A stretch of DNA of 54,435 nt from Ignavibacteria bacterium (GCA_014654705.1 JACVZY010000037.1:1-54435), one strand, 5' to 3'. Shown: positions 18,889 through 28,224, counted from the first letter of the stretch. The notes: generated by a model not told the origin, from the letters alone. Made by a program: numbers and translations.

Positions 18889-19785
18889 ATGAAATACTCT
18901 CGCATTATTGCTCTTGTAGCTATATCTGCCCTCACTTGCACAAGCATTGCCTTTGCACAAACCAAAAAGACCACCACTACGAAAAAAGCTCCGGCAAAAA
19001 CCACAAAGTCAACGTCGAAAACAACAACAACCGCCGCTCCGGCAAAAAGTACCCCAGCAACAGCTCCGGCGGCTACGACCGCTACACCGACTGCTGCACC
19101 AGCAACGACTCCGGCTCCTACAACGCCTACACCAGCGGCAACACCAGCACAAACAACTCTTACGCCAAGCCTTGCTTCAAGCGGTCTGCAAGAGGCGCTC
19201 ACTAGCGGTATTCGAAAAGGTGTTGAGATAGTCTCCAAGCCTGACGGATATTTAGCCAATCCTCTCATCAAAATTCCTTTCCCGCCGGAATTCAAAATGG
19301 TAGAAGACGGTGTGCGCAAAATTGGTTTGGGAAGCGTTGCCGACCAAGCCGTTACCTCCATGAACCGCGCAGCAGAACAAGCAGCATCGGACGCATTGCC
19401 CATTTTCTTGGATGCTATCAAACAACTCAATTTCAATGACGTAATGTCTATCCTAAACGGCAGTAACGAACGCGCCGCAACGGATTTTCTGCAGCGCACC
19501 ACATCGGCGGCACTAGCGCAAAAATTCAAACCCACTATTAGCGATGCACTTGACAAAGTAGAAGCGACAAAATATTGGGGGCAAATTACCCAGACCTATA
19601 ACAAAATTCCGTTCGTACAAAAAGTGAACCCAGACTTACCGGACTATGTAACCCAGCGAGCGCTTGATGGATTGTTCATGATGGTGGCACAAGAGGAAAA
19701 AAATATCCGCCAGAACCCCGTAGCTCGCACAACGGATGTGTTACAGCAAGTCTTCGGCGGCATAACCAAAAGTATTGGCAAATAA
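18889..19785 (+). CDS. DUF4197 family exported protein with Ala/Pro/Thr linker
   Basis: This 298-residue protein has a signal peptide (MKYSRIIALVAISALTC...AFAQ). A basic Thr/Lys stretch comes next, then about 60 residues of low-complexity Ala, Pro and Thr. A helical domain starting LASSGLQEALTSGIRKGVEIVSKPDGYLANP matches the DUF4197 pattern. That domain continues with DALPIFLDAIKQLNFNDVMSILNG and a C-terminal YVTQRALDGLFMMVAQEEKNIRQNPVART. The linker may span the peptidoglycan or periplasm. The function of DUF4197 is unknown. The ATG at 18889 is used; a TTG two codons earlier is less likely. A 13-bp-stem terminator follows. Confidence 0.8.
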   Translation: MKYSRIIALVAISALTCTSIAFAQTKKTTTTKKAPAKTTKSTSKTTTTAAPAKSTPATAPAATTATPTAAPATTPAPTTPTPAATPAQTTLTPSLASSGLQEALTSGIRKGVEIVSKPDGYLANPLIKIPFPPEFKMVEDGVRKIGLGSVADQAVTSMNRAAEQAASDALPIFLDAIKQLNFNDVMSILNGSNERAATDFLQRTTSAALAQKFKPTISDALDKVEATKYWGQITQTYNKIPFVQKVNPDLPDYVTQRALDGLFMMVAQEEKNIRQNPVARTTDVLQQVFGGITKSIGK

Positions 19786-19815
19786 GCAGTACGCGAAATC
19801 AAAGCATCTACAAAA

Positions 19816-19852
19816 ACGAGCGGTATAGATAAAGACTATACCGCTCGTTTCA
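19816..19852. terminator. Intrinsic terminator, 13-bp stem
   Basis: ACGAGCGGTATAG (19816-19828) and CTATACCGCTCGT (19836-19848) form a perfect 13-bp stem with a 7-nt loop. A-rich sequence lies on the left and TTTC on the right. It separates the plus-strand DUF4197 gene from the minus-strand HAD gene and may serve both. Confidence 0.8.
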
Positions 19853-19873
19853 TTGTGAAAAAGGGGGACTTGC

Positions 19874-20590
19874 CTATTCAGTTTCAAACGCCTCTTTGCG
19901 CCGCAACGTCGCTTGATGGCGATATTTCAAGCGGCGGCGTTCAAGGAGTTGCACCAAGATTGTCTGCACATCGGCAAAAGTAGAAAAAGGATAATGCGGA
20001 AGCCGATTATGATTGCAATAAGCTGCGAGTGCCTTTTTGGCAAAAATAATATCGGCATGGTCGGCAGCACAAAAATCGGAATAGCCGTCGCCGATATAGA
20101 TTACAAGTGCTTCAGGCGGTACGCTCCGCAATACGCTATTGCGTTTGCACGAAGCACAAAAGCACGTACAGGATTCGTCTCGTCCTGGGAAAAACGGTGT
20201 AAAAGCGCCATTGTTATAGAGAAGTTGATTACAAAAGCGCGGCAATTCGCCAGCACCTTCGCGCTCAAGCACGGCATCAATATACACATCAAACCCATCG
20301 GAAACGACCGTCAGGGGAATATTTTTTTCACGACAAAACTGCACAACCCCCCGAAAATGCTCATCGGCAGGCTGCTCGTTTGCCCACGAGCGCAGCATCT
20401 CCGGCGTGGTTTCGCTTGTGATGGATGCAGCGAGCAAGTGCCAGTATTCCGGCACGGTCAGTTCTCCACTTGTGAGACGGGGATAGTATTCGCTAAATTT
20501 ACCAAAGACCTCAAACATTTTGTCGCCAAGGTCTTCGCGAGTAATCGTACCGTCGAAGTCTGTGAAAATGTAAACAGGCGGTTTGAGCAT
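19874..20590 (-). CDS. HAD-IB phosphatase, MtnX-like
   Basis: This 238-residue HAD hydrolase carries motif I as FTDFDGTIT near residue 10 (nucleophile and acid Asp), motif II in LTVVSDGFDVYID, and motif IV as YIGDGYSDFCAADHAD. This pattern fits the phosphoserine phosphatase/MtnX branch. MtnX acts in methionine salvage, but no other salvage gene is here, so the substrate stays open. A CTCFCASCK cluster in the cap is notable and could bind metal. The ATG at 20590 puts motif I close to the N-terminus as usual. It may head no operon; the DinB-like gene lies 72 bp upstream on the same strand. Confidence 0.75.
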   Translation of the reverse strand: MLKPPVYIFTDFDGTITREDLGDKMFEVFGKFSEYYPRLTSGELTVPEYWHLLAASITSETTPEMLRSWANEQPADEHFRGVVQFCREKNIPLTVVSDGFDVYIDAVLEREGAGELPRFCNQLLYNNGAFTPFFPGRDESCTCFCASCKRNSVLRSVPPEALVIYIGDGYSDFCAADHADIIFAKKALAAYCNHNRLPHYPFSTFADVQTILVQLLERRRLKYRHQATLRRKEAFETE

Positions 20591-20662
20591 GAAAGACAAG
20601 AAAACAAGAGAAATGGGCAACCGGAAAGAATCGGGCTGATTACAAACTAGCGTTGATGCTAC

Positions 20663-21142
20663 CTAGTGTTTATGTTGCTCACGAGCAAACTGAATATAAT
20701 CCGTCACCGCAGGCACACCTCCGTTTTGGCGAACAAGCGTTGCCACCTGAGCGCGGTGATAGGCAGAGTGCATAGGGAAGTGAGTCAGTATTTCGAGTAA
20801 TGTGTTGTTATATTCGTTACCGAGTGTATTTTTATAGCCGAAGGAAAGCACCTGAAGGTCATTATCTGTCTTGCTTTGTAGATATTCTTTCCACAACGCA
20901 TCTATAGTGGGGATACGGTCACGGATTTCGTCTGTGGTCATTACGCCCCAAACGGGAAGCGCCGTTTCGGGCTTGCCAGTAACGCGGGCATACCAAATAA
21001 ACTGCGCCGCCACAACGTGGGAAAGGAGTTTAATGGCTTGGTCTTTGCCATCTACGGGTGCAAGCGCTTCGATGCTCGCCAGCGTTCGGTTATTTGCCCA
21101 GACTGTATAATTAAGCTGGTCAAGAAAATATGAGATAGTCAT
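20663..21142 (-). CDS. DinB-like four-helix protein
   Basis: This 159-residue protein resembles the DinB/YfiT superfamily. It opens with FLDQLNYTVWANNRTLASIEAL, has a conserved first-helix His in LLSHVVAAQFIWYARV, and the C-terminal HFPMHSAYHRAQVATLVRQNGGVP, whose histidines form the family's metal site. These proteins are often metal-dependent thiol transferases or of unknown function. It is preceded by the J-domain gene on the same strand. Confidence 0.8.
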   Translation of the reverse strand: MTISYFLDQLNYTVWANNRTLASIEALAPVDGKDQAIKLLSHVVAAQFIWYARVTGKPETALPVWGVMTTDEIRDRIPTIDALWKEYLQSKTDNDLQVLSFGYKNTLGNEYNNTLLEILTHFPMHSAYHRAQVATLVRQNGGVPAVTDYIQFAREQHKH

Positions 21143-21188
21143 AGTTCGTTGAAAAGTGAAAAAATAAGGCTTGAATTCGAGAGGCGAT

Positions 21189-21677
21189 TCAAATACCTTT
21201 GAGTACCTTAATTACTTGGTACGCTTCGTTAATGCGTTGTGCCTTCACGCGGGCTTGGTTTTGTGCATTTTGGTCGAGGTGGCTGACACGGTCGGGGTGG
21301 TACTGCATCATAAGTTTTTTGTACTCACGTTTCATGTCGTCCACGCTGGCATTGGCAGGCAAACCGAGAACACGGAGTGCTTCTTCCAAGCCCATTCCGC
21401 CGTGCTTTGGTGGCGGGGACGATTGTTGTTGGCTGGATGAGCTCTGCTGCTGCGCTTCTTGTGGATTCGCCGCTTCATTGATAAGCCGTTTGAGGCGCTC
21501 TTCTTCGGTCTCGTAACCGCGATGCGATGTCGAGCGTGAAGCGCCCGGGGTGTTCGCTTTTCTGCGCAACTCCTCAAGGATTTTGGGGTCGAGTTTTGAA
21601 TAATCGGGGTCTTCGCGGCTGAAATCATTGATGTATGATTCTCCGACGCGCCGTAGTCTGTCCCAGAGTTGTCCCAT
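21189..21677 (-). CDS. J-domain (DnaJ-like) protein
   Basis: This 162-residue protein has a C-terminal J domain over the last 65 or so residues, with YHPDR as the HPD motif that stimulates DnaK ATPase. Before it lies a Gln/Ser/Pro-rich linker, and the N-terminal half is charged and helical (LDPKILEELRRK). It lacks the G/F region, zinc finger and C-terminal substrate domains of true DnaJ, so it is a type III co-chaperone with an unknown client. The ATG at 21677 is preferred over 21731, which would overlap upstream sequence without benefit. Confidence 0.85.
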   Translation of the reverse strand: MGQLWDRLRRVGESYINDFSREDPDYSKLDPKILEELRRKANTPGASRSTSHRGYETEEERLKRLINEAANPQEAQQQSSSSQQQSSPPPKHGGMGLEEALRVLGLPANASVDDMKREYKKLMMQYHPDRVSHLDQNAQNQARVKAQRINEAYQVIKVLKGI

Positions 21678-21740
21678 AGCTTTTCCAGAAATGGTGAGTT
21701 TTGAAGGGTAAATTTGAGTTCGAGAATGCAAGCGAAATGA

Positions 21741-22118
21741 CTATTCCTTCACACGCCAGGGCGGATTAAGCCTATTCTCACCAGCGTAATAAAGACAAAT
21801 TTCATTTCCTGACGGGTCTGTGAGCCGTGCCTCACGCCATAGCCAAGTCTCATCTTGAGGTTCTTGAGAAAAAACGAAACCTTTTGATTGTAGTTCAGTA
21901 ACATGCTCGTCGAGCGATTCACATTCAAAATACAGAACAAATCCCTGTGACTTACCAAGAACATCAACCGCGTGTACGGAAAATGTCGCATTCCCAACTG
22001 TTGACTTGAAGCGCGCGTAATGAAGTTCATTCACAATAAGTTCAAACCCCATAGCACGATAAAACCGCACCGAGTCGGCGATGCTGAGCGCGGGAAGTGT
22101 GACTTGATTTAGTTCCAT
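21741..22118 (-). CDS. VOC family (glyoxalase/bleomycin-resistance fold) protein
   Basis: The 125 residues form one vicinal-oxygen-chelate domain with paired beta-alpha-beta-beta-beta units. The first is LPALSIADSVRFYRAMGFELIV; the last is ARLTDPSGNEICLYYAG with the usual DPxGN(x)hxL ending. No other context points to a substrate. It sits 63 bp before the J-domain gene and is followed upstream by a GT2 gene on the same strand. Confidence 0.8.
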   Translation of the reverse strand: MELNQVTLPALSIADSVRFYRAMGFELIVNELHYARFKSTVGNATFSVHAVDVLGKSQGFVLYFECESLDEHVTELQSKGFVFSQEPQDETWLWREARLTDPSGNEICLYYAGENRLNPPWRVKE

Positions 22119-22146
22119 AGTTCTACAAACTTGCCTACATCATAAT

Positions 22147-22908
22147 TTAGCGAAAGGACTCCTTGAGTTTATCTCGGAGAAATTTTATGTAGTTAAGGAC
22201 GATACCAAGGTTATTGTGTTGCATGTCTGCTTTCAGATACTCACGGTACGTGCGCGAAGGATTGCCGAAACTATTTCGGGCAGAAGTGAGCGGTCGCTCA
22301 GCAACAATGGTATCCGAAAATGCCCATTTGGCGCTATTCCGTAGGCGGTGATAGTGTTCATAATCCATTGCATAGCGGTAGTTCATGCTAAATGTACCAT
22401 ATCTTTCCCAAACGCGACGATTATAATACATTGCCTGATGAGCAGTTGGGAGCTTATCTCCGGGCAGATGCGGCGAGCCAACTATTTTTTCGGGCGCAAT
22501 TTCAAAAGTCAAACGAGCTTTCCCAAAAACAATATCGGCATCGGGCTGTGCTGCACAAACGCTAAAGAGTTGTGAGAGTGCATCGGGCGAGGCAAAATAA
22601 TCTCCGGCATTCATATAGCCGATAAAATCGCCTGTGTGCTTTGCAATTCCTTTATTGAATGCCTCCGATACGCCACTATCTTTCTCACTCACCCACCACG
22701 CAATACGGCTTGCTGGCATTTCGGCATATTCGCGGATAATCGCCGGAGTTGCATCCTTGGAGCCACCGTCTATCACTAAATACTCAAGACGCGGATAGTC
22801 CTGCGCAATCACGCTTTCAAGCGTTTTGCGAATGAATTTCTCAGCGTTGAAGGCGATAGTAACGACCGTAACGCTGGGAAGACTGCTACGATTATCTGTT
22901 GGATTCAT
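22147..22908 (-). CDS. Glycosyltransferase family 2
   Basis: This 253-residue GT-A enzyme has the N-terminal VTVVTIAFNAEKFIRKTLESV, an LVIDGGSKDAT nucleotide-binding strand, and YMNAGDYF in place of the DxD metal site. The C-terminal MDYEHYHRL segment resembles transferases such as WcaA/WbbN-type that act on surface glycans. It has no membrane segments, so it is cytoplasmic. The donor and acceptor are unknown. It is divergent from another GT2 gene at 23063, with a 154-bp shared upstream region. Confidence 0.85.
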   Translation of the reverse strand: MNPTDNRSSLPSVTVVTIAFNAEKFIRKTLESVIAQDYPRLEYLVIDGGSKDATPAIIREYAEMPASRIAWWVSEKDSGVSEAFNKGIAKHTGDFIGYMNAGDYFASPDALSQLFSVCAAQPDADIVFGKARLTFEIAPEKIVGSPHLPGDKLPTAHQAMYYNRRVWERYGTFSMNYRYAMDYEHYHRLRNSAKWAFSDTIVAERPLTSARNSFGNPSRTYREYLKADMQHNNLGIVLNYIKFLRDKLKESFR

Positions 22909-23062
22909 ACCGAGCTAATTTTATTTTCACTAATTTGTTACGCACGAAAATACAAATTTACCCGCACAAAGTGGTGAAAATTAGGTATATTCGGCGAAAT
23001 CAAGCGACTTTTTAGAGCGCTTTCCGAATTTCTTCCCACGCCCTCAAACGCAACAATAACGC

Positions 23063-24238
23063 ATGATTACGGTTTTGATTTACATGGCGCTGGCTGTCCT
23101 GACAGTCTTTTTGACAATTACCATTTATAATTTCATCACCGCTCCAATGCTGCGAGACGTGCCGCCGCCTGCAAACGAGCAGCAATACGCATCGAATCCT
23201 TTTGTTTCCGTCCTTGTTCCGGCACGGAATGAAGCGTCAAATATTGGGAACTGTCTGGCAGGGCTACTAGCACAGAGCTACAAAAACATGGAAATTATCG
23301 TACTTGATGACCATTCAGAAGACAAGACCTCAGAAATCGTGCAAGAGTTTGCAAAGCATTACCCTCAAATCCGCCTTGTACAAGGCAGACCACTCCCGCC
23401 CGAATGGACAGGCAAGAATTGGGCTTGCCAACAACTGAGCGCGACAGCACGAGGAATTATTTATATCTTCACAGATGCTGATAACACCCACGCCCCAAAT
23501 GCCGTCGAGAATACCGTCCGATGGATGCAGCGCTACGACCTTAGTATGCTTTCTGCATTTCCACAACAGCAAACCGAATCACTTCCTGAGCAGCTTGCCG
23601 TGCCCATTGTGGATATGTTTGTCTATGCAGGTCTTCCGCTATGGCTGACGTACACTTCGGCATATCCATCGCTCGCCGCAGCAAACGGACAATGGATTGC
23701 TTTCACTCGGCAAGCATATATTGAACTTGGCGGACATTTATCCGTTCGCAAACACGTGGTGGAAGATGTAGAACTGAGCCGTGCCACAAAACAGCGGGGT
23801 TTGCGGATGATTACCACTGCCGGAACGGATGCCGTTTTCTGCCGAATGTATAAAAATTTCGATGAAGTCTGGAACGGCTTTACAAAAAATCTCTTTGGCT
23901 TGGTTGGCTACAGCTCTATCGGTTTTTTTGCGCTCCTCGCCATGCTCCTCGTGGCGTGCGTACTGCCATACATAACGGTATGGTTTTCGGAACTGCGCTG
24001 GATTTCTTTGGGTGCTATCGCTCTGAATCTGCTACTTCGCCTTGCTATTTCTATCAAGTACAAACATCCCCTTGCCGCAAGTATCCTCCTGCATCCCATC
24101 GGTGTACTTTTTGTCGTTGCCATCGGAATAAACTCCTTTATCCGTGTCAAGCAGGGAAGAATCCAATGGAAAAGCCGCACGATTGATACAACAACCCTAA
24201 TGAAGGGGATTTCACTGGAAGAAGAACCCAAGCCCTAA
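23063..24238 (+). CDS. Membrane GT2 glycosyltransferase, CruC/CrtQ-like
   Basis: This 391-residue protein has one N-terminal membrane helix, a GT2 domain (VSVLVPARNEASNIGNCL near residue 50, IIVLDDHSEDKT, FTDADNTH as DxD, KHVVEDVELSRATKQRG as the ED-QxxRW-like region) and two to three C-terminal membrane helices. This architecture, with WTGKNWACQQL after the first half, is shared with hydroxychlorobactene glucosyltransferase and CrtQ-type carotenoid or lipid glycosyltransferases. A carotenoid role is possible but no carotenoid genes are nearby. Confidence 0.75.
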   Translation: MITVLIYMALAVLTVFLTITIYNFITAPMLRDVPPPANEQQYASNPFVSVLVPARNEASNIGNCLAGLLAQSYKNMEIIVLDDHSEDKTSEIVQEFAKHYPQIRLVQGRPLPPEWTGKNWACQQLSATARGIIYIFTDADNTHAPNAVENTVRWMQRYDLSMLSAFPQQQTESLPEQLAVPIVDMFVYAGLPLWLTYTSAYPSLAAANGQWIAFTRQAYIELGGHLSVRKHVVEDVELSRATKQRGLRMITTAGTDAVFCRMYKNFDEVWNGFTKNLFGLVGYSSIGFFALLAMLLVACVLPYITVWFSELRWISLGAIALNLLLRLAISIKYKHPLAASILLHPIGVLFVVAIGINSFIRVKQGRIQWKSRTIDTTTLMKGISLEEEPKP

Positions 24239-24270
24239 TAAACAATCCACTACGCCGCCAGAACGGTGGA

Positions 24271-25062
24271 TTACGGCTTGGAAAAGTTTCTCAATTCAAC
24301 GTCTATCGTCCCGATAAGCACTTTTGTTGCGACCTTCACGGGCATCTTTCGCGCATCGTCGGTGAACCAAACCACAATGCGCCCATCGCTTTTGAAGAGA
24401 CCACCTTCCATGACAAGCGGCTCAATTGCTATGCAGCGAAAAGTTCCTGCTTCTACCTTTACGGTCTCACGCCCCAATACGCGCACATTGAGAGCATAAC
24501 TTTGGCGGTCAGTAAAGTTTTTAAGGGCAATGACATCACCTTTTTTCAAGCCGGATAAATCCTGAGTACGCACATAAAAAAGTGCCGAAACCACATCGTG
24601 CGTAAAAGGTTCAATAGGAAATTCGCCCTCCGAAGTTGTTGCAACCCGTTTTGCGTGGTCAAATTCAGCCCAGAAATCCCGACGGTATGCGCCCTCGCGG
24701 TTGTGCTGTTCAAAAAAGACAGGATAAATACCGCTCGTGTCAATGAGTGTCCGATAGGTATCATGGACCCGATATATCCACTCTAAACTTTTCAGCGAGC
24801 GAACTTCAAAGTTCACGTCATAGCAGGGAACACCATTGCGTAAGGCTATCTGCGGACGAATACGAAAACTACCCTCGCCGGCAGTAATGAATCCATACCG
24901 AACTGTATAAGATAATTCCTCACCGCACCGAAAAGCAACGTTGGGTAGTCGCCTGAGTGGTTGGTGTAATTCAGGCGGTGGAGTAGAAGCCATCATTGCC
25001 ACAGCAAAAATGACGCAAATACCCAGCAGACACCGGTGGAAAAAAGTTTTTGTGTCGTTCAT
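24271..25062 (-). CDS. DUF3108 family exported protein
   Basis: This 263-residue protein has a signal peptide (ending around VAMMAS) and a DUF3108 domain: FRCGEELSYTVRYGFITAGEGSFRI near residue 45, then LKSLEWIYRVHDTYRTLID, and the C-terminal LNVRVLGRETVKVEAGTFRCIAIEPL. Such periplasmic proteins are of unknown function and are thought to form a beta-rich lipid- or polymer-binding fold. Starts at 25062 and 25068 are both possible. It is the last gene of a long minus-strand run and converges with the GT2 gene; AATCCAC/GTGGATT at 24244-24272 may be a weak shared terminator. Confidence 0.75.
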   Translation of the reverse strand: MNDTKTFFHRCLLGICVIFAVAMMASTPPPELHQPLRRLPNVAFRCGEELSYTVRYGFITAGEGSFRIRPQIALRNGVPCYDVNFEVRSLKSLEWIYRVHDTYRTLIDTSGIYPVFFEQHNREGAYRRDFWAEFDHAKRVATTSEGEFPIEPFTHDVVSALFYVRTQDLSGLKKGDVIALKNFTDRQSYALNVRVLGRETVKVEAGTFRCIAIEPLVMEGGLFKSDGRIVVWFTDDARKMPVKVATKVLIGTIDVELRNFSKP

Positions 25063-25099
25063 GTACATTTGATGCACTCAGGCAAGTAGGAAGTTTACC

Positions 25100-25693
25100 T
25101 CACCGCATTTGCCAATCTAAAAACTTCGCGCCAAATTCTTCATTGGAGAATTGTGGCGAATCGTACATCCCTGCGCCCCAGCGCTGACGGGATGCCTCGA
25201 ACAAGCTCACCGCGCAAGCAACCGAGATATTCAAACTTTGAATCATGCCCACTTGCGGGATAAGAAAATTTCCATCTGCCAACTGAAGCGCTTCGTCACT
25301 CACTCCACTATGCTCGTTTCCAAAGACCAGTGCCACACGTCCCGTCAAATCAAGGCTATACAACGAAACAGCATCGTTTGCCATATGAGTTGTAAAAATC
25401 TTGTACTCTTTTTCTCGTAGTAATGCAAAACAGTCTTCCACCCGCGAAAATTGGTGCATATCTATCCATTTCTTCGCACTGGCAGAACTTCTCTCACCAA
25501 GGTCGGGAAATTTTTGCCGCCCGTTATAGACAAGATAAACCTCCACCACACCAACAGCATCGCACGAACGCAAGACAGCCGAGACATTATGCGGGTCGTG
25601 GACATTTTCGAGAACGAGAGTGAGTGTCGGTTGTTTGCGTTCGAGGGCGCGGCGTAGCTTTTCTGCCCGCTCCGGAGTTACAAATGGTTCCAT
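25100..25693 (-). CDS. TrmH-type tRNA/rRNA 2'-O-methyltransferase (SpoU)
   Basis: This 197-residue SPOUT enzyme shows the three SpoU motifs: VLENVHDPHNVSAVLRSCDAVG (motif 1), VALVFGNEHSGVSDEAL (motif 2) and IPQVGMIQSLNISVACAVSLFE (motif 3), which form the knotted SAM site. The short N-terminus with TPERAEKLRRALERKQPTLTLV and the basic C-terminus fit TrmH, which methylates G18 of tRNAs. The ATG at 25693 fits this family length; the longer frame would overlap the upstream gene. Confidence 0.88.
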   Translation of the reverse strand: MEPFVTPERAEKLRRALERKQPTLTLVLENVHDPHNVSAVLRSCDAVGVVEVYLVYNGRQKFPDLGERSSASAKKWIDMHQFSRVEDCFALLREKEYKIFTTHMANDAVSLYSLDLTGRVALVFGNEHSGVSDEALQLADGNFLIPQVGMIQSLNISVACAVSLFEASRQRWGAGMYDSPQFSNEEFGAKFLDWQMR

Positions 25694-25712
25694 GAGAAAT
25701 GTGAAATGAGAT

Positions 25713-26801
25713 TTATTGATTGCCTGAAGTGGACGGTGCTGTGCCATCGGCTGCGGCAACTTCGTCAGCATGAGAGACGGAGCGCCACGAAATACCGCGT
25801 GCCTGCTCGCGCATAAAGAAAATTCCGCCCACCAAGATATTCAGAAAATACCCGACACCATGCGCCACAAACGCAAAGGCAAGCGCTTTTTCGCTTGGCA
25901 TACCATAGAACTGCGCGAGAGTGATTTGCGCAAAACTGTGATAAATGCCCCATGCGCCCGGCGTAGGAGCAATCGTAATACCAATGGTGGTCATAGTTAA
26001 AAGTACATTTGCATCGAACCAACCAAAATTATAGGTTTTCTCAAACCCAAATGCCAAAAACATAAGGTAGAGTGGCACCAAGTACAACGCCCAAATAGCA
26101 GCCGTTTCCAAAAGCACCCGCCAATAAAGTCCGGGAGACTTGAAGATGCTAAAGCCATTAATAAATGCTTCGAGGTAATTATGCAACTTCATATACCATT
26201 TCTCGGAAAAGCGCTTCACGCTTACGCGTAAAAGCCATTCGCCAAAATTGGTCGTGATAAGCAAAACAATCAACGCCATCAATCCGACAACTGGCAGCAC
26301 CAAGAGCCGCAAAAGCAACTGACTGTTTATTTGCGGGAACACCTGAGCAATCTTAATGTGCAGATAGTAAAAGGTGATAAGGACAAAAACACTCAAACTC
26401 AAAATATCAATCACCCGCTCGACAAGTATCGTTGCAATCGCAGTGGAAAAGCGGACATTCTCGCGGCGGCTGAGAATAAAGGGGCGGGCAAGCTCACCGC
26501 CGCGTGGCGTAAGATTATTCATCATGTAGCCAATCATAACACCCGAAAAAGCGTTCATCACATGAATACCACTTTGAATCGGTTTCATCATCGTTATCCA
26601 GCGCATTGCGCGGAGATAGTGTGAAAGCAGCATCACGGGAATTGTTGCCAGAACCCACCAATAATTTGCTTGCTTGAATGCGCCCAGAAGCTCATCAAGA
26701 TTTTTCACATCCTTAAGCGCAAACGCCATCGAACCAACGAGTAATGCGAGACTGATAACTGTGCGGAGCAGTGTTTTGAGCAAAGAATTTTTTTGTTCCA
26801 T
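25713..26801 (-). CDS. Flippase-like integral membrane protein (UPF0104/LPG synthase TM domain)
   Basis: This 362-residue protein has about eight hydrophobic helices. The family signatures are HYLRAMRWITMM near residue 65, NLTPRGGELARPFIL in the middle, and PTPGAWGIYHSFAQI near the C-terminus. This matches the COG0392 lysylphosphatidylglycerol-synthase membrane domain, here without the soluble synthase domain. Such stand-alone proteins are proposed to move lipids or lipid-linked sugars across the inner membrane. The ATG at 26801 puts the first helix at the N-terminus. It lies 19 bp upstream of the TrmH gene. Confidence 0.85.
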   Translation of the reverse strand: MEQKNSLLKTLLRTVISLALLVGSMAFALKDVKNLDELLGAFKQANYWWVLATIPVMLLSHYLRAMRWITMMKPIQSGIHVMNAFSGVMIGYMMNNLTPRGGELARPFILSRRENVRFSTAIATILVERVIDILSLSVFVLITFYYLHIKIAQVFPQINSQLLLRLLVLPVVGLMALIVLLITTNFGEWLLRVSVKRFSEKWYMKLHNYLEAFINGFSIFKSPGLYWRVLLETAAIWALYLVPLYLMFLAFGFEKTYNFGWFDANVLLTMTTIGITIAPTPGAWGIYHSFAQITLAQFYGMPSEKALAFAFVAHGVGYFLNILVGGIFFMREQARGISWRSVSHADEVAAADGTAPSTSGNQ

Positions 26802-26874
26802 AATTCGGGCAAGAATGAAAAGATAAGGGGAGACAGAACAATGCCGATGTACCCCTGTCATGTAAACGTCATAG

Positions 26875-28224
26875 TTATTTTTTACCGCCGGATGGCGAAG
26901 CAGTTTTGCCAAAAGCGGAGTAGTCAAAGACGAGATTGACTAACGCTCGCACACCTACTATCAGCCCTTGTTCATCCACATAAAACTGCGGTGAATGGTT
27001 GGCAGCAGCCATAGCGAGATTTTCTTTGGGGGTGATACCTAAGAAGAAAAACATTCCGGGAATTTTTTTCTGATAAAAAGAAAAATCTTCGGCTCCGGTT
27101 TGCTTTTGTGCAGTGCTGACATTCTCGGAACCTGCTACGCGCTGGAGTGTTGGCGACATAAGCGCTGTGAGCTTATCGTCATTGACGGTAGCAGGATATT
27201 GTTTACGAATTGATACATCTGCGCTCGCGCCACTTGCCTTGGCAATATACTCGCTGGTTTGCTTGATACGGGTGTGCATCTGCTCTTGCATCCCGTCGTC
27301 ATAGCTGCGAATAGTTCCAGTCATCTCTACGCTATCGGGAATAATGTTGTTCCTCACTCCACCGTGCATAGTGCCAACGGTGATAATGGAAGGCTCTTTC
27401 GTTACATCCACCTGACGGCTTTCAATCGTCTGCAAACCCATCACGACTTGCGACGAGACTACTATCGGATCAATACCCGCCCAGGGCTTTGCACCATGCG
27501 TTTGGCGCCCTTTGATAACAATTTTAAGAAAATCCACAGCAGCCATCGTCGGACCGGGACGGAATGTGATTTTACCGGTCTCTACACCCGCGAAAACGTG
27601 CAAGCCGAAGATGACATCGGGCGTAGGGTTCTCCAACGCACCTTGTTTTATCATCAGTTCTGCGCCGCCTTCTTCGCCCTCAGGAGCTCCTTCTTCAGCA
27701 GGCTGAAAAATAAATTTCACTGTTCCGCGTAGTTCCGATTTCATTTCTGACAAAATTTCTGCCACCGCCATCAGCATAGCCGTATGTGCATCGTGTCCGC
27801 AAGCGTGCATCACACCAACTTCTTGCCCATTGTAAGTAGAACGGGCTTTGGAGGCGAAGGGTACGTTCACTTGCTCTGTAACGGGAAGCGCGTCCATATC
27901 GGCACGGAGCGCAATCACAGGTCCCGGCTTTCCGCCTTTTAGCACAGCTACTACGCCCGTGTATGCTACGCCCGCTTTCACTTCTAAGCCTAGTTTTTTC
28001 AGGTGCTCGGCAACTATTTTGCCCGTGCGCACCTCGCGGTTACCCAGTTCCGGATTTTGGTGAAAGTCACGTCGCCACGTAAGCATTTTGCTTTCAATAG
28101 CTTTCGAGCGAGCATCAATACTTGAGCGGATCTGTTCCAGCCCTTGGGATTGAAGATTGGGCAAAACACACAATGCACTACAAGCTATAATTGCAATGCG
28201 GCGGGAGAAGTGGTGTAGAAACAT
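26875..28224 (-). CDS. Exported M20 family amidohydrolase
   Basis: This 449-residue zinc hydrolase removes acyl groups from amino acids or cleaves small peptides. A signal peptide (MFLHHFSRRIAIIACSALC...) precedes the catalytic domain. MHACGHDAHTAMLM near residue 140 carries zinc ligands and the catalytic base region, FQPAEEG near 180 provides the next ligand and base, and a C-terminal Glu/His region has TGAEDFSFY. This is the amidohydrolase (IAA-amino-acid/hippurate) branch. Export suggests it works in the periplasm on scavenged substrates. The upstream gene on the same strand is an APC permease, possibly its transport partner. Confidence 0.88.
   Translation of the reverse strand: MFLHHFSRRIAIIACSALCVLPNLQSQGLEQIRSSIDARSKAIESKMLTWRRDFHQNPELGNREVRTGKIVAEHLKKLGLEVKAGVAYTGVVAVLKGGKPGPVIALRADMDALPVTEQVNVPFASKARSTYNGQEVGVMHACGHDAHTAMLMAVAEILSEMKSELRGTVKFIFQPAEEGAPEGEEGGAELMIKQGALENPTPDVIFGLHVFAGVETGKITFRPGPTMAAVDFLKIVIKGRQTHGAKPWAGIDPIVVSSQVVMGLQTIESRQVDVTKEPSIITVGTMHGGVRNNIIPDSVEMTGTIRSYDDGMQEQMHTRIKQTSEYIAKASGASADVSIRKQYPATVNDDKLTALMSPTLQRVAGSENVSTAQKQTGAEDFSFYQKKIPGMFFFLGITPKENLAMAAANHSPQFYVDEQGLIVGVRALVNLVFDYSAFGKTASPSGGKK

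Noticed and set aside
18947-19231. Low-complexity frames inside the DUF4197 gene
   Set aside because: They mirror the Ala/Pro/Thr linker codons in other frames; the long frame has a signal peptide and a recognised domain.
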